A stretch of DNA of 59,517 nt from an uncultured Candidatus Altimarinota bacterium (GCA_936941205.1 CAKZJF010000042.1:1-59517); one strand, 5' to 3'; shown: positions 9,427-22,562, counted from the first letter of the stretch. The notes: generated from the sequence alone by a model not told the origin. A program made the numbers and translations.

Positions 9427-11133
9427 ATGACTTCATTTAAGACAAAAAATATAAACGAAAAAAAGAAACTATTAAGCCCACGATCTTGGATAATAAAAAT
9501 CTTTGTAAGTATCATTCTCGGAATTTTCGGTATATGATTTGTTTTAGCTGTATGAATTCGAATATTGGGTTGAATTGATTGAGTAAATGAGTTGGCATCA
9601 AAAGTAACAGATGGCAGTTGAATAATTAATAATACTATTCAAGCTGTTAAGACACTTACAAAATCAGAATGAACAAAAACAAATATATTATTAGTTGGTA
9701 TCTGAGGAAAATGACATGATTGATGAGAACTCACTGATTCTATATTACTTGCATCACTCAACACAGAAAAAAAGACGGTATCACTTTTATCTATACCTCG
9801 TGATTTATGGGTAAGTTACCCAGGAGGCACCGAAGGGAGGATTAATGAACTCTATTCTTTTGGAAAAAAACAATGAGTTGGTATGCAATATCTAAAAGAT
9901 AAAGTAACAGAAATTACTGGTGAGAAAATAGCATACTATGGTATTATTGATTTTACAGGATTTAAAAAAGTAGTAGATATTCTCGGTGGCATAGAGGTCG
10001 AGGTTCCAGAGGATTTAATAGACCGAGAATATCCAACCATCAATTGGCAATATTCAACATTTGCAGTGAGAAAATGACTCCAAACATTTAATTGAGATAC
10101 TGCTCTTAAATATGCAAGAAGCCGCCATTCCACGAGTGATTTTAGTAGATCACAACGACAACAGCTAATCATAGGAGCTATTAAAGAAAAATTTCTTCAA
10201 CTTGGATTCATAAGTGATGCTGATAAAATATTTTGAGTTATAAAAGAAATAGAATCTCATTTTGAAACGGACCTATGAAATACAAACATATTGAGCCTTG
10301 CATTGAGTATGAAAGATATACCAAGCAACCGAATGCTCTCTTTTAATTTAAATAATTCCTGCTGAACATCTCATAATAACTGTCAGATGGGGGCTTATCT
10401 TTATAGTCCAAATAGAGATTTCTTTTGATGAGCTTCTGTCCTTCTGGTCGAATGAATACAATGAGGAAAGAAAGAAGAAAAATATAATAATACTCAGCGA
10501 CTTACCTCGCTTGGCTTCAATTATCCTTGATATTTACTCGATAAAAATGAAATAACTATCATTAATGGAACAAAACAGGAATGAATTGGAAATCTTGCAG
10601 GAATTGCTCTTAAGAAACTTGGATTTACACTTTCACGAAAAAAACCCCTTATCAGCTATACAGGCTGAATACTTGAGAAAACACGAATTCATGTATATTG
10701 GGATGAAGAAACTTCCATTGGAATTAATCCAATAAGCGATACTTATAAGGCTCTTGAACTTCTCGTTGGAAAGGATTTCATCACTCACTCATGATGAAAT
10801 CTCTATGTAACCGATGATGGTCCTAAGATAGAAATCATTCTTGGAAAGGACTATAAAGATATGCTTCCATTTATCCGATTCTCTACATACGCCTTTACTG
10901 GTCCATCGCCTGAAGAAAAAAAAGAAGAGAAGGAATCTTTTCTTTGAAGTGGAAGTATAAATAAGGTACCAACAAAATTATGATCTGGTACTACAGAAAA
11001 AATTAAAAAAACTTCACCTGATATTCTCAACAAAACGAATGTATCAGTTCCAAAAAAATGAACAGCAACCGAAACGAATACTTCTCAAATAGATCAAGAA
11101 ACCGAAACAATAAGCAATGCTCTCTTTCAGTAA
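9427..11133 (+). CDS. LytR-CpsA-Psr (LCP) family cell-wall glycopolymer transferase
   Basis: 568 residues. One N-terminal membrane helix (about 20-45), then a full LCP domain: TNILLVGIGGKGHDGGELTDSI with the first Asp/Arg site, LLSIPRDLWV, GFKKVVDILGGIEV, ALKYARSRHSTSDFSRSQRQQ. A LytR C-terminal domain follows (ITIINGTKQEGIGNLAG onward) and a low-complexity tail rich in Thr/Lys/Glu. LCP enzymes attach polyprenyl-linked glycopolymers to peptidoglycan outside the membrane. Many TGA-coded Gly, including in the pocket. ATG at 9427 gives a short cytoplasmic tail. The PBP gene follows 27 bp downstream. Confidence 0.93.
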
Positions 11134-11160
11134 ATTTATCCAGTATTTTACGTATATAAT

Positions 11161-14100
11161 ATGCACCGCTCCCCGAGAAAAATTCAACAACATAAAAATT
11201 TTATTAGGAAATATGTCCAACTTTCTCAGTGAAATATTTATAAAAAAATAGCAATCTTATTTTTAGGAGGATTATTCTTTATCTGAGCAATTGGATTATT
11301 TATTATATATACGCTTTATTTACACAATCTCCCATCAATCGAAACCATTGAAACACGAGATCTTTCAGAAAGCACCATATTTTATGATCGAGAAGGAAAA
11401 GAACTTTATAAGCTGTATAAAAATGAAAAAAGAACATACGTTCCTTACATTGATATCGCTGAAGATATAAAAAATGCAATAGTAAGTACTGAGGATAAGT
11501 CATTTTTTACAAATCCATGAGTAGATATACTTGGAATCATTCGAGCATGAGTAAATTTTGCAATTGGAAAAACAGCACAAATCAAAGGAACTTCTACTAT
11601 TTCACAACAACTTATAAGGAATAGTATTATCTCAAATGAACGTTCTTTTTCACGTAAAATAAAAGAAATTTATCTTTCATATAGACTTAATAGTCGATAT
11701 TCTAAAGAGAAAATATTGGAATTATATCTCAATACAATTTCATTCGGAAATAATGCCTATGGAATAGAAGAGGCAGCTCATACATATTTTTGAAAGTGAG
11801 CTAAAGATGTATGACTCCTCTGAGCTACAATACTTACTTCCCTTCCAAAGGGTCCAACATTTTATTCCCCCTATGCTCATAGGGATAGACTCATGGGATA
11901 TGCTTATGTATATCAATCAGATTCACCTGATGAAAAAATTACGCTCGATTCGGTTGAATCGAGAAAAAAGTATGAGCAACTGTATAAAACCTTTAAAAAT
12001 TATCTTTCTGGTTTAACCTTTGAAGATGAAGGATGAAATATTCGTATATGTCATGTTCAGGAATCATATATGAAACCCGGTCGTTTCTCTATATGAGATG
12101 ATGAATGTATTACTACAAGCAAAGAAAGTTCAAGTATGATGTCTTTCCTGAATGGTATAGTCATATCTGGGAAAAATCCTTCTCAATCATGAAGTCATGA
12201 TTATAAATTAGAATATGAAGCAGGAAGAAAAGATCTTGTTGCCTCAAATCTTCTAGAAGATGGAAAAATAAACTGAGAAGATCTCCATAAAGTTGTCTAT
12301 GATGGACTTGAATTTGAGTTTAAGCGATATGCCGAGAATATTCGCTATCCTTATTTTGTATTCTACGTAAAAGAATACCTAGAAGAAACCTATGGGAAAG
12401 ATCTTGATATTATGAATGGGCTGCGAGTATATACTACTATAGATCCAAAACTTCAAGATAAGGCTGAAGAACTCGTAAAAAAACAAACCGAAATTAATAA
12501 AAAAAATTATGGAGCATGAAGTGCTGCTCTTGTGAGTATGGATAATAAGACTGGGGAAATTCTTGCTATGGTAGGATGACCTGATTATTTTGATGAGGAA
12601 AACTGAGGAAATAATAATATGATCACAGCAAAAAGACAGCCTGGATCATCTTTCAAGCCAATTGTATATGCTTTGGCAATTTCAAAAAATCCAATCGGAC
12701 CAGAAACTCCTATCTATGATGTTGATACAAAATTCTGAAAGTGGGAACCAGAAAACTACGATCAACAATTTGAAGGGAAAATGATGGTAAAAACAGCGTT
12801 AGATCATTCACGAAATATTCCAGCTATTAAGATGTATTATCTTGCTTGAGAGGAAAAAGAAATTGTAAATTTTGGAAATAGCATTGGAATAAATTCACTG
12901 AAACAAAACATGGATTATTGAGCACCACTCTCTATCGGTACTGCTGAACTTAAGCCAATTGAACTTATGCAATGATATAGCGTATTTGCGAATCAATGAA
13001 AACTCCAACCAATTACTTCTATTTTAAAGATAGAAGATTCAGATGGAAATATACTTGAAGAACATAACAATATTCAAAAACCAAAACAGGTATTCTCAGC
13101 ATGAGCAAGTTATATACTTTCCAAAATACTTTCTGACAATGAATCAAGACCAGCTTGGGGAAAACGTTTAGAATTAAAAGGGAGATTTTCTGCAGCAAAA
13201 ACTGGAACATCCAATAAAGATGTTTCAACAGGAAAGGAAAAAAAGATTCTTCCTCGTGATCTATGGACCGCCTGATATACTCCACAAATTACTACAGTTG
13301 TTTGGGCTGGTAATGTTGACGGAAGAGAAACAAAGGGAAATTGTGATGGAATTAATTGTGCCTGACCAATTTGGCATGACTTTATGGATTTTGCCCATAT
13401 TAAACTTCCAAAAGAAGAATTCATAAAACCGGATTGAATACAAGAAGTATATATATCTCGACTATCTGGAAAAAGAGCACCTGAGAATCTCCCAGATTCT
13501 CTCAAAATCAAAACAATTATTGCTACTGATTTAGAAAAACTTGAATTTGACACTCCACCAAAGAGCTTACAAATAGATACACTCTGTAATTGAAGTGTTG
13601 GTCCAAATACTCCTGAGGAAGCAATCTGAAATATTTTTATTCAAACAAGCTACCCGGTAATTGATGGATACAAAAAAGATTGGGTAAAATCAATTCCAGG
13701 ATTTTGAAATTTGTGATATATCGAAGGTTGAGAAGGTACAGGATCAACCGTTGAATATAAAACAGATATCTGTGAACGTCCAACTGGTCCTGGAGATGTT
13801 ATTATCAAACTTCGTGTTATTGGATGAGGAACTGGCACTACTACTGGACGAAGACTTATTGAGGTTTCTTACACATGAAATCGTCCAATACAAACACTCA
13901 GAATACGTCAATGAGACATGTTGAAGTTTGAAACGCTGTATGCTTCTGGTATGAAAGAAATTGGTGTACAACGGGCAGCTATAAATATTGATGAATCGAG
14001 TAATATACTTACTGCCGAAATTATCGATAGTTTCTGATTCAAATATACTCAATCAGAAACATTAACCGTTATAAATAATCAAAGTGCTCCAAAAATAGTC

Positions 14101-14379
14101 ATGATAAACCCAAAAGAATGAGATCAGGTTATTAGTATTTATGAGAAATCATTTTTCAATCTTCGATTCTCAACCACTATAGCAACAGCAACAAAAGAAG
14201 TTTCTGTTCTTATAGACTGAATAAATTATAAAAATTATACCGAATGAGATGTTTTTACGCTTCCAATTAATTCGGATGGTACCATTCAACCATGATCTCA
14301 TAAAATCACTATCCGAGTAACTGATGAACTCTTTAGACAAGCTGAAAAGACGGTTCTCTTTACTGTTCTAAAACGATAA
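11161..14379 (+). CDS. Class A penicillin-binding protein (PBP1A-like)
   Basis: 1072 residues. Cytoplasmic tail, membrane helix near 35-60, GT51 glycosyltransferase domain (STEDKSFFTNPGVD with the catalytic Glu; GTSTISQQLIRN; YLNTISFGNNAYGIEEAA), then a transpeptidase with SSFKP (Ser496 as nucleophile, Lys499), SRN and KTGTS (near 680). It polymerises and cross-links peptidoglycan. After about residue 830 a Pro/Gly-rich extension with two beta-sandwich-like modules brings it to about 300 residues above the usual PBP1A length. Dozens of TGA codons, including GT51 motif glycines. It lies between the LCP gene and an FtsE-like ATPase. Confidence 0.95.
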
Positions 14380-14388
14380 TATACCTCT

Positions 14389-15081
14389 ATGAAATTAATG
14401 CTGGAAGCGAAGGATATAACCTTATGATATTGAAATAGAAATATCTTAAAGCATGCAAATATACAGATCCACTCTGGAGACTTTGTATTTCTCATTGGCT
14501 GATCTGGAAGTGGAAAAACAAGTCTCATAAAGACTTTTATTGGTGATCTAAACCCAAAACATGGTACGTTACAAACAGGATTTTTTGAAAAGAATCTCTA
14601 TCAATTATCAAAAAAAGAGCTTCTCTCATATCGAAGAAAGATTGGTATCGTATTTCAAGACTTCAAACTTCTTCATAATAAAACAGTACGGGAAAATGTT
14701 GCATTTGCAATGGAAGTATGTTGATATTCTGATACCATCATACATGAAAAAGTTCCTGAAATTCTATCTCAAGTAGGACTTCTCGCAAAAAAAGATAAAT
14801 TTATTGAAGCTCTTTCATGAGGAGAAGTGCAACGAGTAAGTATTGCTCGAGCACTCATCCATAATCCTGAAATTATTATTGGGGATGAACCAACTGGAAA
14901 CCTTGATCCAAAAAATGCAAAAGAAATTATCGATATTCTTATTGATCTTAATAAGAATGGAAAAACTATCATTATAGCAACTCATGATGATAGAATTGTG
15001 AATGCTCTTAAAAAACGAGTTATTGCATTTCGAGATGGAGAGATTGTATCAGACCAAAAAGAAGGCATTTACTGTTTATAG
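14389..15081 (+). CDS. FtsE-like ABC transporter ATPase
   Basis: 230 residues, an ABC nucleotide-binding domain of the MacB/FtsE/LolD type. Walker [11 protein letters not shown] (first Gly TGA), FtsE-style [22 protein letters not shown], signature [15 protein letters not shown] (Gly TGA), Walker [13 protein letters not shown] and the H-loop THDD. FtsE with FtsX controls septal peptidoglycan hydrolases. No ftsX permease follows: a flippase gene starts 6 bp downstream instead. The pairing with a class A PBP 9 bp upstream supports an envelope role. Could also be a LolD/MacB-type ATPase. Confidence 0.85.
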
Positions 15082-15087
15082 GAAAAA

Positions 15088-16659
15088 ATGATTAAAGAAA
15101 ATGAAAGTCTTTCAGAGAAATTTATAACAAAAGGAACGTGGATGTATATATTCACTTTTGTTATTGCACCCCTAGGGTACATCGCGAAAGTAATGATATC
15201 AAGAGATCTTTCAGTTGAAGAAGTTTGAGTATTATATGGAGTCATTTCTCTCATATGAATACTTAGCACTTACAGTGATTTTTGACTTTCTGAGAGTTTA
15301 AATTTTTTTCTTCCTCGATATTTTCTAAGTAAAGACTATTGAAGGGTAAAGTACCTTCTTTTTCTTACATGAATGGTACTTATATGTACAAGTATACTTA
15401 TTGGGTGATGACTCTATCTTTCAGCATGATGGATAGCTGAAAATTATTTTAGTAGAAATCATCCAGAATATTTGAAGCTTTCAATGGAAATTTTACAAAT
15501 AATGAGCTTATTCTTTGTTTGAAATAATCTTCTTCACATTCATTGAAATCTCTTTTCTGCAACTCAAAACATAATATATCAAAAGTGATATGAACTTATA
15601 CGACTGACAACAACTCTCATCTGAATAAGTATTTTATTTTTTTCTGATACAGGAAATATACTAAACTACACATGGGTGTGGATTATTGGTTTGGGAGTTT
15701 GAGTATTCTTTGCAAATGTTGCAGGATTTATTTCATACTATAAGCCCTATCTTGCAAATACATCCATCATCTATGATCCGATATTAAAACGGGATTTCTA
15801 CAAATATTCACTTGCTACTCTTGTAACCAGTAATATTGGAATGTTCTTACATCAGATAGATATGCAACTTATTATATATTTCTTATGACCTAAAGAAGTA
15901 TGATACTATTCTAACTATCTATCAATCATTGGAATACCATTCATGCTCTTAAGTCCAATTATAGGTTTTCTATTCCCTGTTATTTCGGAATTATATAGTA
16001 AAAATTCTATCGATAAGATTGGAATAATTTACGCAACAGCATCAAAATATTTCACCATCATTGCAATTTGGGTGAGTATATTTTTTATATTGTTTGGAGA
16101 AATATTTGCTGTAGCACTTTTTTGAGAACAATTTCACGAATCAGGGAGAATTCTCATATATTCTACTCCATTCTTAATTTTTAATTTTCTTCTGCAGATA
16201 AATTTTCAAATTCTTGCTGGAACTGGAAGAATACGTGATAGAGCAAAAATTCTCCTTATAACGATTCCAATCAACCTTATACTCAATCTTATTGCCATTC
16301 TTATTCTTCATATGTGAAGTCGTTGATCTGCACTTGCTGTATGACTTTCTTGGATACCGCTCTGGTGGATGAGTTATCGTGCCATTAAGACATATATTAC
16401 CTGAAAAATTGATTGGAAATCAATAATTTATAATCTTCTATGAAGTATCGCGGTACTTTCGAGTTCAATATTTTTAATATCTTGGTATTATTGTCATGGT
16501 ATTGAATATAATTTGAGTACATTCAATATAGGATGTACAATATCAAATATACCAGCTATTTTTTTTGCTATTTTGGTAAGTATGATTATATTTCCATTGA
16601 TAAATATTTCTGAACTTAGATTCCTTAGAAAACTCTTAAGCGATAGAAAAAATAGGTAA
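15088..16659 (+). CDS. Polysaccharide/lipid flippase (MOP superfamily, Wzx/MurJ-like)
   Basis: 523 residues with about 14 membrane helices and the MOP-type opening KGTWMYIFTFVIAPLGYIAKVMIS. Internal segment LLSPIIGFLFPVISELY is typical of Wzx-like proteins. It would flip undecaprenyl-linked sugar or lipid II across the membrane. Very rich in TGA-coded Gly (about 25). The gene is 6 bp downstream of the FtsE-like gene and probably in the same operon as the LCP and PBP genes, so an envelope substrate is likely; lipid II versus another glycan cannot be decided here. Confidence 0.78.
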
Positions 16660-16710
16660 TAAATAAAAATAAATACCAAAGAAGTCCTATTTTATAATGT
16701 ATATTTCTTT

Positions 16711-19700
16711 ATGACCTCACTCATCATTTCTGGTTTCCTTTTCTTTGTCTGGAGTATTTTTATAATAACTACCTATTATTCATGATCCTATGGAGGACCA
16801 AGTCATATAGAGGCAACGAGTTCTTATAGTTGATACCTTTTGGCTATAATTGGGGTATACTTTGCATATAAAGCTTGGCAATTGTTTATTTCTCGCTCTC
16901 AAGAAATTCGATTTGGATTTTGGAAAATACTTGGATATTTTCTGCTTCATCTCTTTATCATGTGTATCTCCTACTTTACACTCCCAGAAGCACAAGGATT
17001 GCGTTGATGAGTTGTTCTTTTTATACAAATAATTGGATATCTCATATATCCATTCTTTCTTATTCTTTTATCTCGTGCACTCGGATATAGCATACTCATC
17101 AATTTTCTTAATAAATGGAATCTTGAAGATATTCGATTACGTTTACTCGTAGAATCATGAATAGGCTTCTGTATTATTTCAACAATATTTCTTTTTCTCT
17201 GACTCCTTTGAATATTTACATTCACCGGAATTAGCATTGCCCTATTGATTCTTACTATCATCAGTGTTCCTGGATGGAAAATAAATTGGGGTGATGTAAA
17301 TTCAACAAATATTCTATATTCAAATCATAAGAACTCAGATTCATTTATTGATCTCATTAATCCAAGACTCCTTTCAACAGAATGGATGTTCCTCATTATC
17401 ACTTTTCTTATAAGTGTGAACTTTATAAGTATTGCAAGACCAATGCCAATATGATGGGATGATTTGTGAGTCTATATGAATTGGCCTAAAATGATAGCAT
17501 TAACTGGCGAAACACTTCAGTGAGCTGGTTTTTATGCTTGGCAAATGATTACTGCAAGTGGGTTTTTATTTTGACATAGTGCTCCACAGGCCTTCTTCAT
17601 TAATCAAATTGGATGAATTCTTATGATACTAGGGATAATACTCAGTGCTTCCCTTTTACTTGAAGAACGATACGTAAACCAAGATGGAAAGGTAACATTA
17701 CGAAAACAACTCCTTTCACTTCCCATCATACTTGCTGGAATAATATACGCCATGCCTATGATTGTATTTCAACAAGCAAAGGACATGAAACTTGATCCAG
17801 CATTACTCTTTTTTAGTATCACTGGAATTACAGCACTTTGGTATGGTTGGAAGCATGAAAAAATTCCATATAAACGCTTCTTCTCATACTTTTCTCACGA
17901 ACACCATGAAACAGAACGTCCAATGCAAACCAAGGAAAACTATATTTTTCTTGGAATAATATGAATCCTCCTTGGTTTTGCTTTTGTAGTAAAAATCACA
18001 ACTCTCATGACTATACTTGCAGCTATTGCATTTATATGTTATAGAACCATTTGATTACTTGGCTTCCTTGGGTTCACTTTTCTCTTCATTGGAAGTTTTA
18101 CTGGACTTCATCTTTGGGATATGTTAAATGTTGTCTATCCAAAGGATAATCCAGATCTTGTACAAAGCATTACTCTCTGATTTCTATTATTTTCAATATT
18201 TACATTTTGAATTGCTATTTGGCGTCATGGGAAAACTCGATGACTTCATACTATATATTGAGTACTCGCATTATCAATAGGAATTCTCCTCCCCCTCCTT
18301 CCATGGGTTGGGAAAAATATCGTAGAATCTGAAAAAATATCAGTCTCATCCATGCTTTGGTGATCTGGAGGAACAAAAGTAATAGACTACTCAAGCATCT
18401 ATTCGAAAGATGAATTAACAACCATAAATTCACAACAAAGAAGCCTTATGTCATCATGATGACAAGTATCTGATGAGGATCTTGGAAGATACTTCTGATA
18501 TGATAATGGTATAAACAATTATCTTAAACTTCCTGCAAATCTTAGTTTCCAAAAAAATCAATCAGGAGAATATACTGATATTACTTATATATTTCTAGCT
18601 CTTATACCAATAATATTTAGCTTCCTTCTTTCAAGAAAAAGTATATTTTCTTTTGTTATTTTCTGAGTAGTTATCAGCTGTTTTCTTTATTATTTTTGAA
18701 ATAAATTATCTTTTACAGGAAATATTTATACCGCAATTAATGAATTTTTCTGACAGATTAATATTCCATATGGATATATCTATATACTATGATTTTTTCT
18801 TTTCTGAGTTATTAGTTTTGATCTTGTATTAACCCCTACTGAGCGCAACAGAAAAGTTCGTTGAATAGCATTATTCACTGCACTCTATTCGTTTATATTC
18901 GCAATATCTGCATTTGGTATTGTTTGGTATGGAATCGCCGTATACTTTTCTTTTCTGATATTAGCAGGATTGTCAGCTCTCACTTTCATTTCTTATACAG
19001 ACGAAGAAGAAAAAAATGAATCACTTATGACCATTAAAATTCTTTTGAGTATACTATTTTTTATAGTAATTAGTACGTATTTTATACGCTCATCATTTCC
19101 ACATGGTTGGAATAATCTTCGGCAATCTGGATTTCCCACATTCAAGGCAGGTCTAGTAGATCAGGAAACAGCTATTTTTGAATCACACCCGGATTATCTT
19201 TCAGTTTTAGCTGAGCTCAATCTTTCAGATGTTTCAAAAACTATACATGATGCCGTTGTAAAAATTAATAATCCTATTCTGTTAGCAACCTTCCAAAAAG
19301 ATGTTACAGCGATGGAATTATATAGAATCACCCAATGAATTCGCTACGGAAATACTGAACAAATCAAGGCTTTCATCATGAATATAATGAAAGAAAATCC
19401 TGAACTTACCGAGTCACTGATTATTATTGGGAATAAAAATCTAAAATCTGATACTGAAAAGCTACAAAAACTTTTTTTTGATCAAGTACTCTATCCTAAA
19501 GCAGAAATCGCAAATACATGATGAATTTATAGAATAGGAACTTTTATGACCTATTTTATTCATAAAAATCGTGAAAGATACTTTGATGATAGTCTTGTCT
19601 TTGCTTTTGATCAATATCTCTATAACTCAAATCCAGAAATTACTTCAAATAGAATGAAAACACTTGGGTTAAATTATTTTCTTACCGATCTCAATGCAGC

Positions 19701-20118
19701 AACTATCGATAAAGACCCCCGACATAATCTTACTCGTCGATTCGAAAATCTTCTTAGAACCTTTCGATCAACCAATCTAGAACTTATAGATACTGATAGT
19801 GTTTGTCTTCGTCTTGCTATTGATGAAAATAAAAGATGACTTATTAATGAAAGTGCATATCTTGAACTTGGTTGAGTAAATTATGAATCCTACCCTGCAA
19901 GTTGATGAACTATTTATCGATGACAAAAGCAAGTTGGTTGCTACAATTACATCCTTAACATGATAAAGGAAAATAAAATCACAAATGAAAATTATTCATA
20001 CCTTATACCAGTCATGAATGCTCTTAAGGAAAAACAAAATCTTACTCAGGATGAGGTCATTGGAATTTTTCAAAAATATATAACCCATGGATGGTTTGCA
20101 CTCTTTCGAGTAAAATAA
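16711..20118 (+). CDS. Giant polytopic membrane protein, GT-C glycosyltransferase-like
   Basis: 1135 residues: roughly 20 or more membrane helices over the first 830 residues, then a soluble extracytoplasmic C-terminal domain of about 300. After helix 7 or so comes ARPMPIGWDDLGVYMNWPK, which has the form of the first-loop acidic motif in GT-C glycosyltransferases (polyprenyl-sugar users), followed by MITASGFLFGHSAPQAFFIN. That suggests transfer of sugars outside the membrane, in line with the flippase just upstream (51-bp gap). The C-terminal part (ILLATFQKDVTAMELYR onward) is unrecognised. ATG 16711 was chosen because an upstream ATG at 16697 hits TAA after some 20 codons. Terminator follows. 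Confidence 0.55.
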
Positions 20119-20129
20119 ACGTATTCTTC

Positions 20130-20170
20130 TTTTAAAAAGACTTCTCATAAATTGAGAAGTCTTTTTAAAA
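20130..20170 (+). terminator. Rho-independent terminator
   Basis: Inverted repeat ttttaaaaagacttctca / tgagaagtctttttaaaa with a short loop and T-rich 3' arm, right after the giant membrane-protein gene. Confidence 0.9.
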
Positions 20171-20198
20171 TAGACATTTAATTAAAATGATATATAAT
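20171..20198 (+). promoter_or_regulatory. Promoter upstream of the 20224 gene
   Basis: TAGACA (20171-20176), 16-bp spacer, consensus TATAAT (20193-20198); start codon 26 bp further at 20224. Confidence 0.55.
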
Positions 20199-20223
20199 AT
20201 ATATTATAATAATATAAAGCATC

Positions 20224-21837
20224 ATGCCACTGATACAAAGAAATTTTTCATATCAATCAGAACAAGTATCTCTTGAATCTCCACGATTGCCATTGTGGAC
20301 AAAACAATACTACGCCAGAGCATCAAGTATTTTAGAGCAAGTACAAAACTGAGAAATCACTCCTGATAAAATGGAGGATTTTACCAAAGAGTGGCTTCCA
20401 GAATTTTTCTTACAATCTTATCTCCAGGCACGACCAATTCATGAAGAATTAAATACAAAATTTTATAAAACATGATCTGTACGAGATGAGTGGTGGAAAA
20501 CAATTATGGATATAGGTGCAATGCCTTCGAAAATTTCTCAGGAAAAAAGAAATGCAAACTATGTTCGATGGATAGGAAAGAAGCTTCTTCTTCCAAATGA
20601 AATATATGATAAAATTACGGTGGAGGATGCTGAAGATCTTATATCAGACTATATTCATCGTGCTCAAAATATGGTTCGTGAGGATCATGAGATTTTAGGG
20701 CTCTGATGAGATTTTAGATCTCCTCATTTTGAGAGAATTCATAGTGAAAAGTCACCAAGAGAACTCTTAAAACTTTTTTATAAATATTCTCATGAAATTC
20801 GTTCACTTGATAAAAGTGCACTACCAAGAAGAAAGGCTATAAATATAGCTCTCTATGAGATTATTCGAGTACTCACCTATGCAAAGCTTCTTCTAAATTG
20901 GAAGCATAGTCATTCAAATCATACCCTTGAAGATGATAGAACTTTTCTAATACGAAAAGTTGCAGAACTCTGATGAAGAACATTAACAAATGAAGAGATA
21001 AATGAAAGTGATAATCCCTTGTATAATGCGACAAAATCACATACTTTATATTGGAAAAAAAATCCACATTGAGGTTATTTCTTTGACTCAGAAAAACCAT
21101 TTCGTGAATGAAAGCACTGATCAGCAACACTCGAATGAATGAATTTATACGGAAAATTTCGAGATTCTGATGAAAATACCAAGACAGTCCAGCTCCTTCA
21201 TGCAAGTTTTCGAGATAACAAAAATGATGAACGTTGAGTTGCTAAAGCAATACGAAAAAATCTCATTAGTATGGAAGAAATACTTGATAAGAAATGATTT
21301 ATATTTGTCGTATCTGATAAAAAAGAAATTCCTTTTCTTATAAAACTGGTTGAGAATGAACTATCGACACTTCGAAGTGGATGGGCTGAGCCTCCCGCTG
21401 AATGAATCTCCAATTCTCACTCAGGGGAATCATATAGTTGTGTAAAATGAGTTCTTCGAATTCCACACAAGGTAAAAGGATTAAAAGACGCAGCAAAAAA
21501 AATACGCCGAAATGCAGGCTGAAACAAATGAATTAAACAATTTGCTCAACAATTAAGCAATAAGCCCCCTTATAACCTTCTTGTAGAGATACAAATCTAT
21601 ACTCTTGAAAACTATATAAAAGCAGAGTGCGATAGAAGTTCATGAGCACATCATGATCAATATGAAAAGAAACAACGACTGGAAACACTCTCCAAAACTC
21701 ATCCCGTAAGTATATATGGAATTGATGCGTTTAGAGATATATATGCAGAACCTATACGAAAAAAAGTATCTAAAATACTCAATCATATAGAATCAATACA
21801 AGAAGGAAATTCCCCAAAACAAGGCAAGCTATTTTAA
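20224..21837 (+). CDS. Hypothetical protein, possible RelA/SpoT-type nucleotidyltransferase fold
   Basis: 537 soluble, mainly helical residues. The central-to-C-terminal part has features reminiscent of RelA/SpoT synthetases: a basic run GVAKAIRKNLISMEEILDK followed by a strand GFIFVVSDKKEI (cf. K-x-Y-S-x2-RK then DI-x-G-x-R-VV), a later strand SYSCVKGVLRIP, and LLVEIQIYTLENYI before a His-rich helix (cf. EVQIRT...H). These are weak similarities and the N-terminal 240 residues match nothing I know. Many TGA-coded Gly. Own promoter and no operon partner; its last 9 bp overlap the end of the converging murI gene. Confidence 0.4.
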
Positions 21838-22514
21838 TACTATGCTATGTCGAGTAATCCATTGTTGAAATTTTTTAGCCGATTCCTTTCCTGGATCTAT
21901 AATAACTGGAGTTGGTGTATTATGAGTAGAATTCCATATATGAATAATATCACTTTTGATATATGGAAAATGGGTACAACCAAGAATAAGAGCTTCTATA
22001 TCGGGTGAAAATGAAGCAATATACGATGATAAATGAGTATGAAGTAATTCTTGTGAATATATTCAAGATTCGATAAGGGGTACAAGTTCAGGAGCTCAAA
22101 CTTCCTCAATATAAATAGAATCATCAAGGAAATGAACTCGTTCTTTATACGCTCGTATACGCACGGTTGCCTCGGTAGCAAGAACTCATATTCGCTTATA
22201 TCCCATTTCAATAATTTTCTCAGCACCTGGAATCATTACTCCCAATATATGTTTATCAGGGTATATTTCTTGCTGTAACCAACGGAGCGCATGAACACTT
22301 GCTGTGTTACAAGCAAGGATAACAACACTCGCTCATCGCGCAAATAACCGATCTACTCAAGCCTTTGTCAAAGAGCGAATTTCAGATGTATCCTTATTTC
22401 CATAAGGACAGTTTTCTATATCCATCTCAATAATCATTGGAATATTTGGAAAATACGATTGAAATTCCTGCATAACCAATAATCATCATTTTCAACTATC
22501 AAAAAAACCTATCA
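21829..22514 (-). CDS. murI: Glutamate racemase, with -1 frameshift at codons 4-5
   Basis: From GAT at 22500 onward the frame gives FFDSGKGGLLVMQEF, the family N-terminus, with CNTAS (first catalytic Cys) and LGCTHFPYI (second catalytic Cys), ending at TAG 21829-21831. Glutamate racemase makes D-Glu for peptidoglycan. But the only start, ATG at 22512-22514 (ATG ATA GGT), is one base out of frame: the run preceding GAT has six Ts where seven are needed for MIGFFDSG. The junction reads T TTT TTG, a canonical -1 slippery heptamer, so programmed frameshifting, transcript slippage, a sequencing error or an inactivating mutation are all possible. No in-frame alternative start retains the DSG motif. 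UGA encodes all three glycines of GKGG. Confidence 0.85.
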
Positions 22515-22523
22515 TATGAAGAA

Positions 22524-22549
22524 GAAAAAAGCAGGAATTTCCTGCTTTT
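22524..22549 (-). terminator. Terminator between secD and murI
   Basis: Hairpin aaaaagcagga / tcctgcttttt, just past the secD stop on the minus strand and immediately ahead of murI. Confidence 0.8.
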
Positions 22550-22562
22550 TATATAAAGAATT

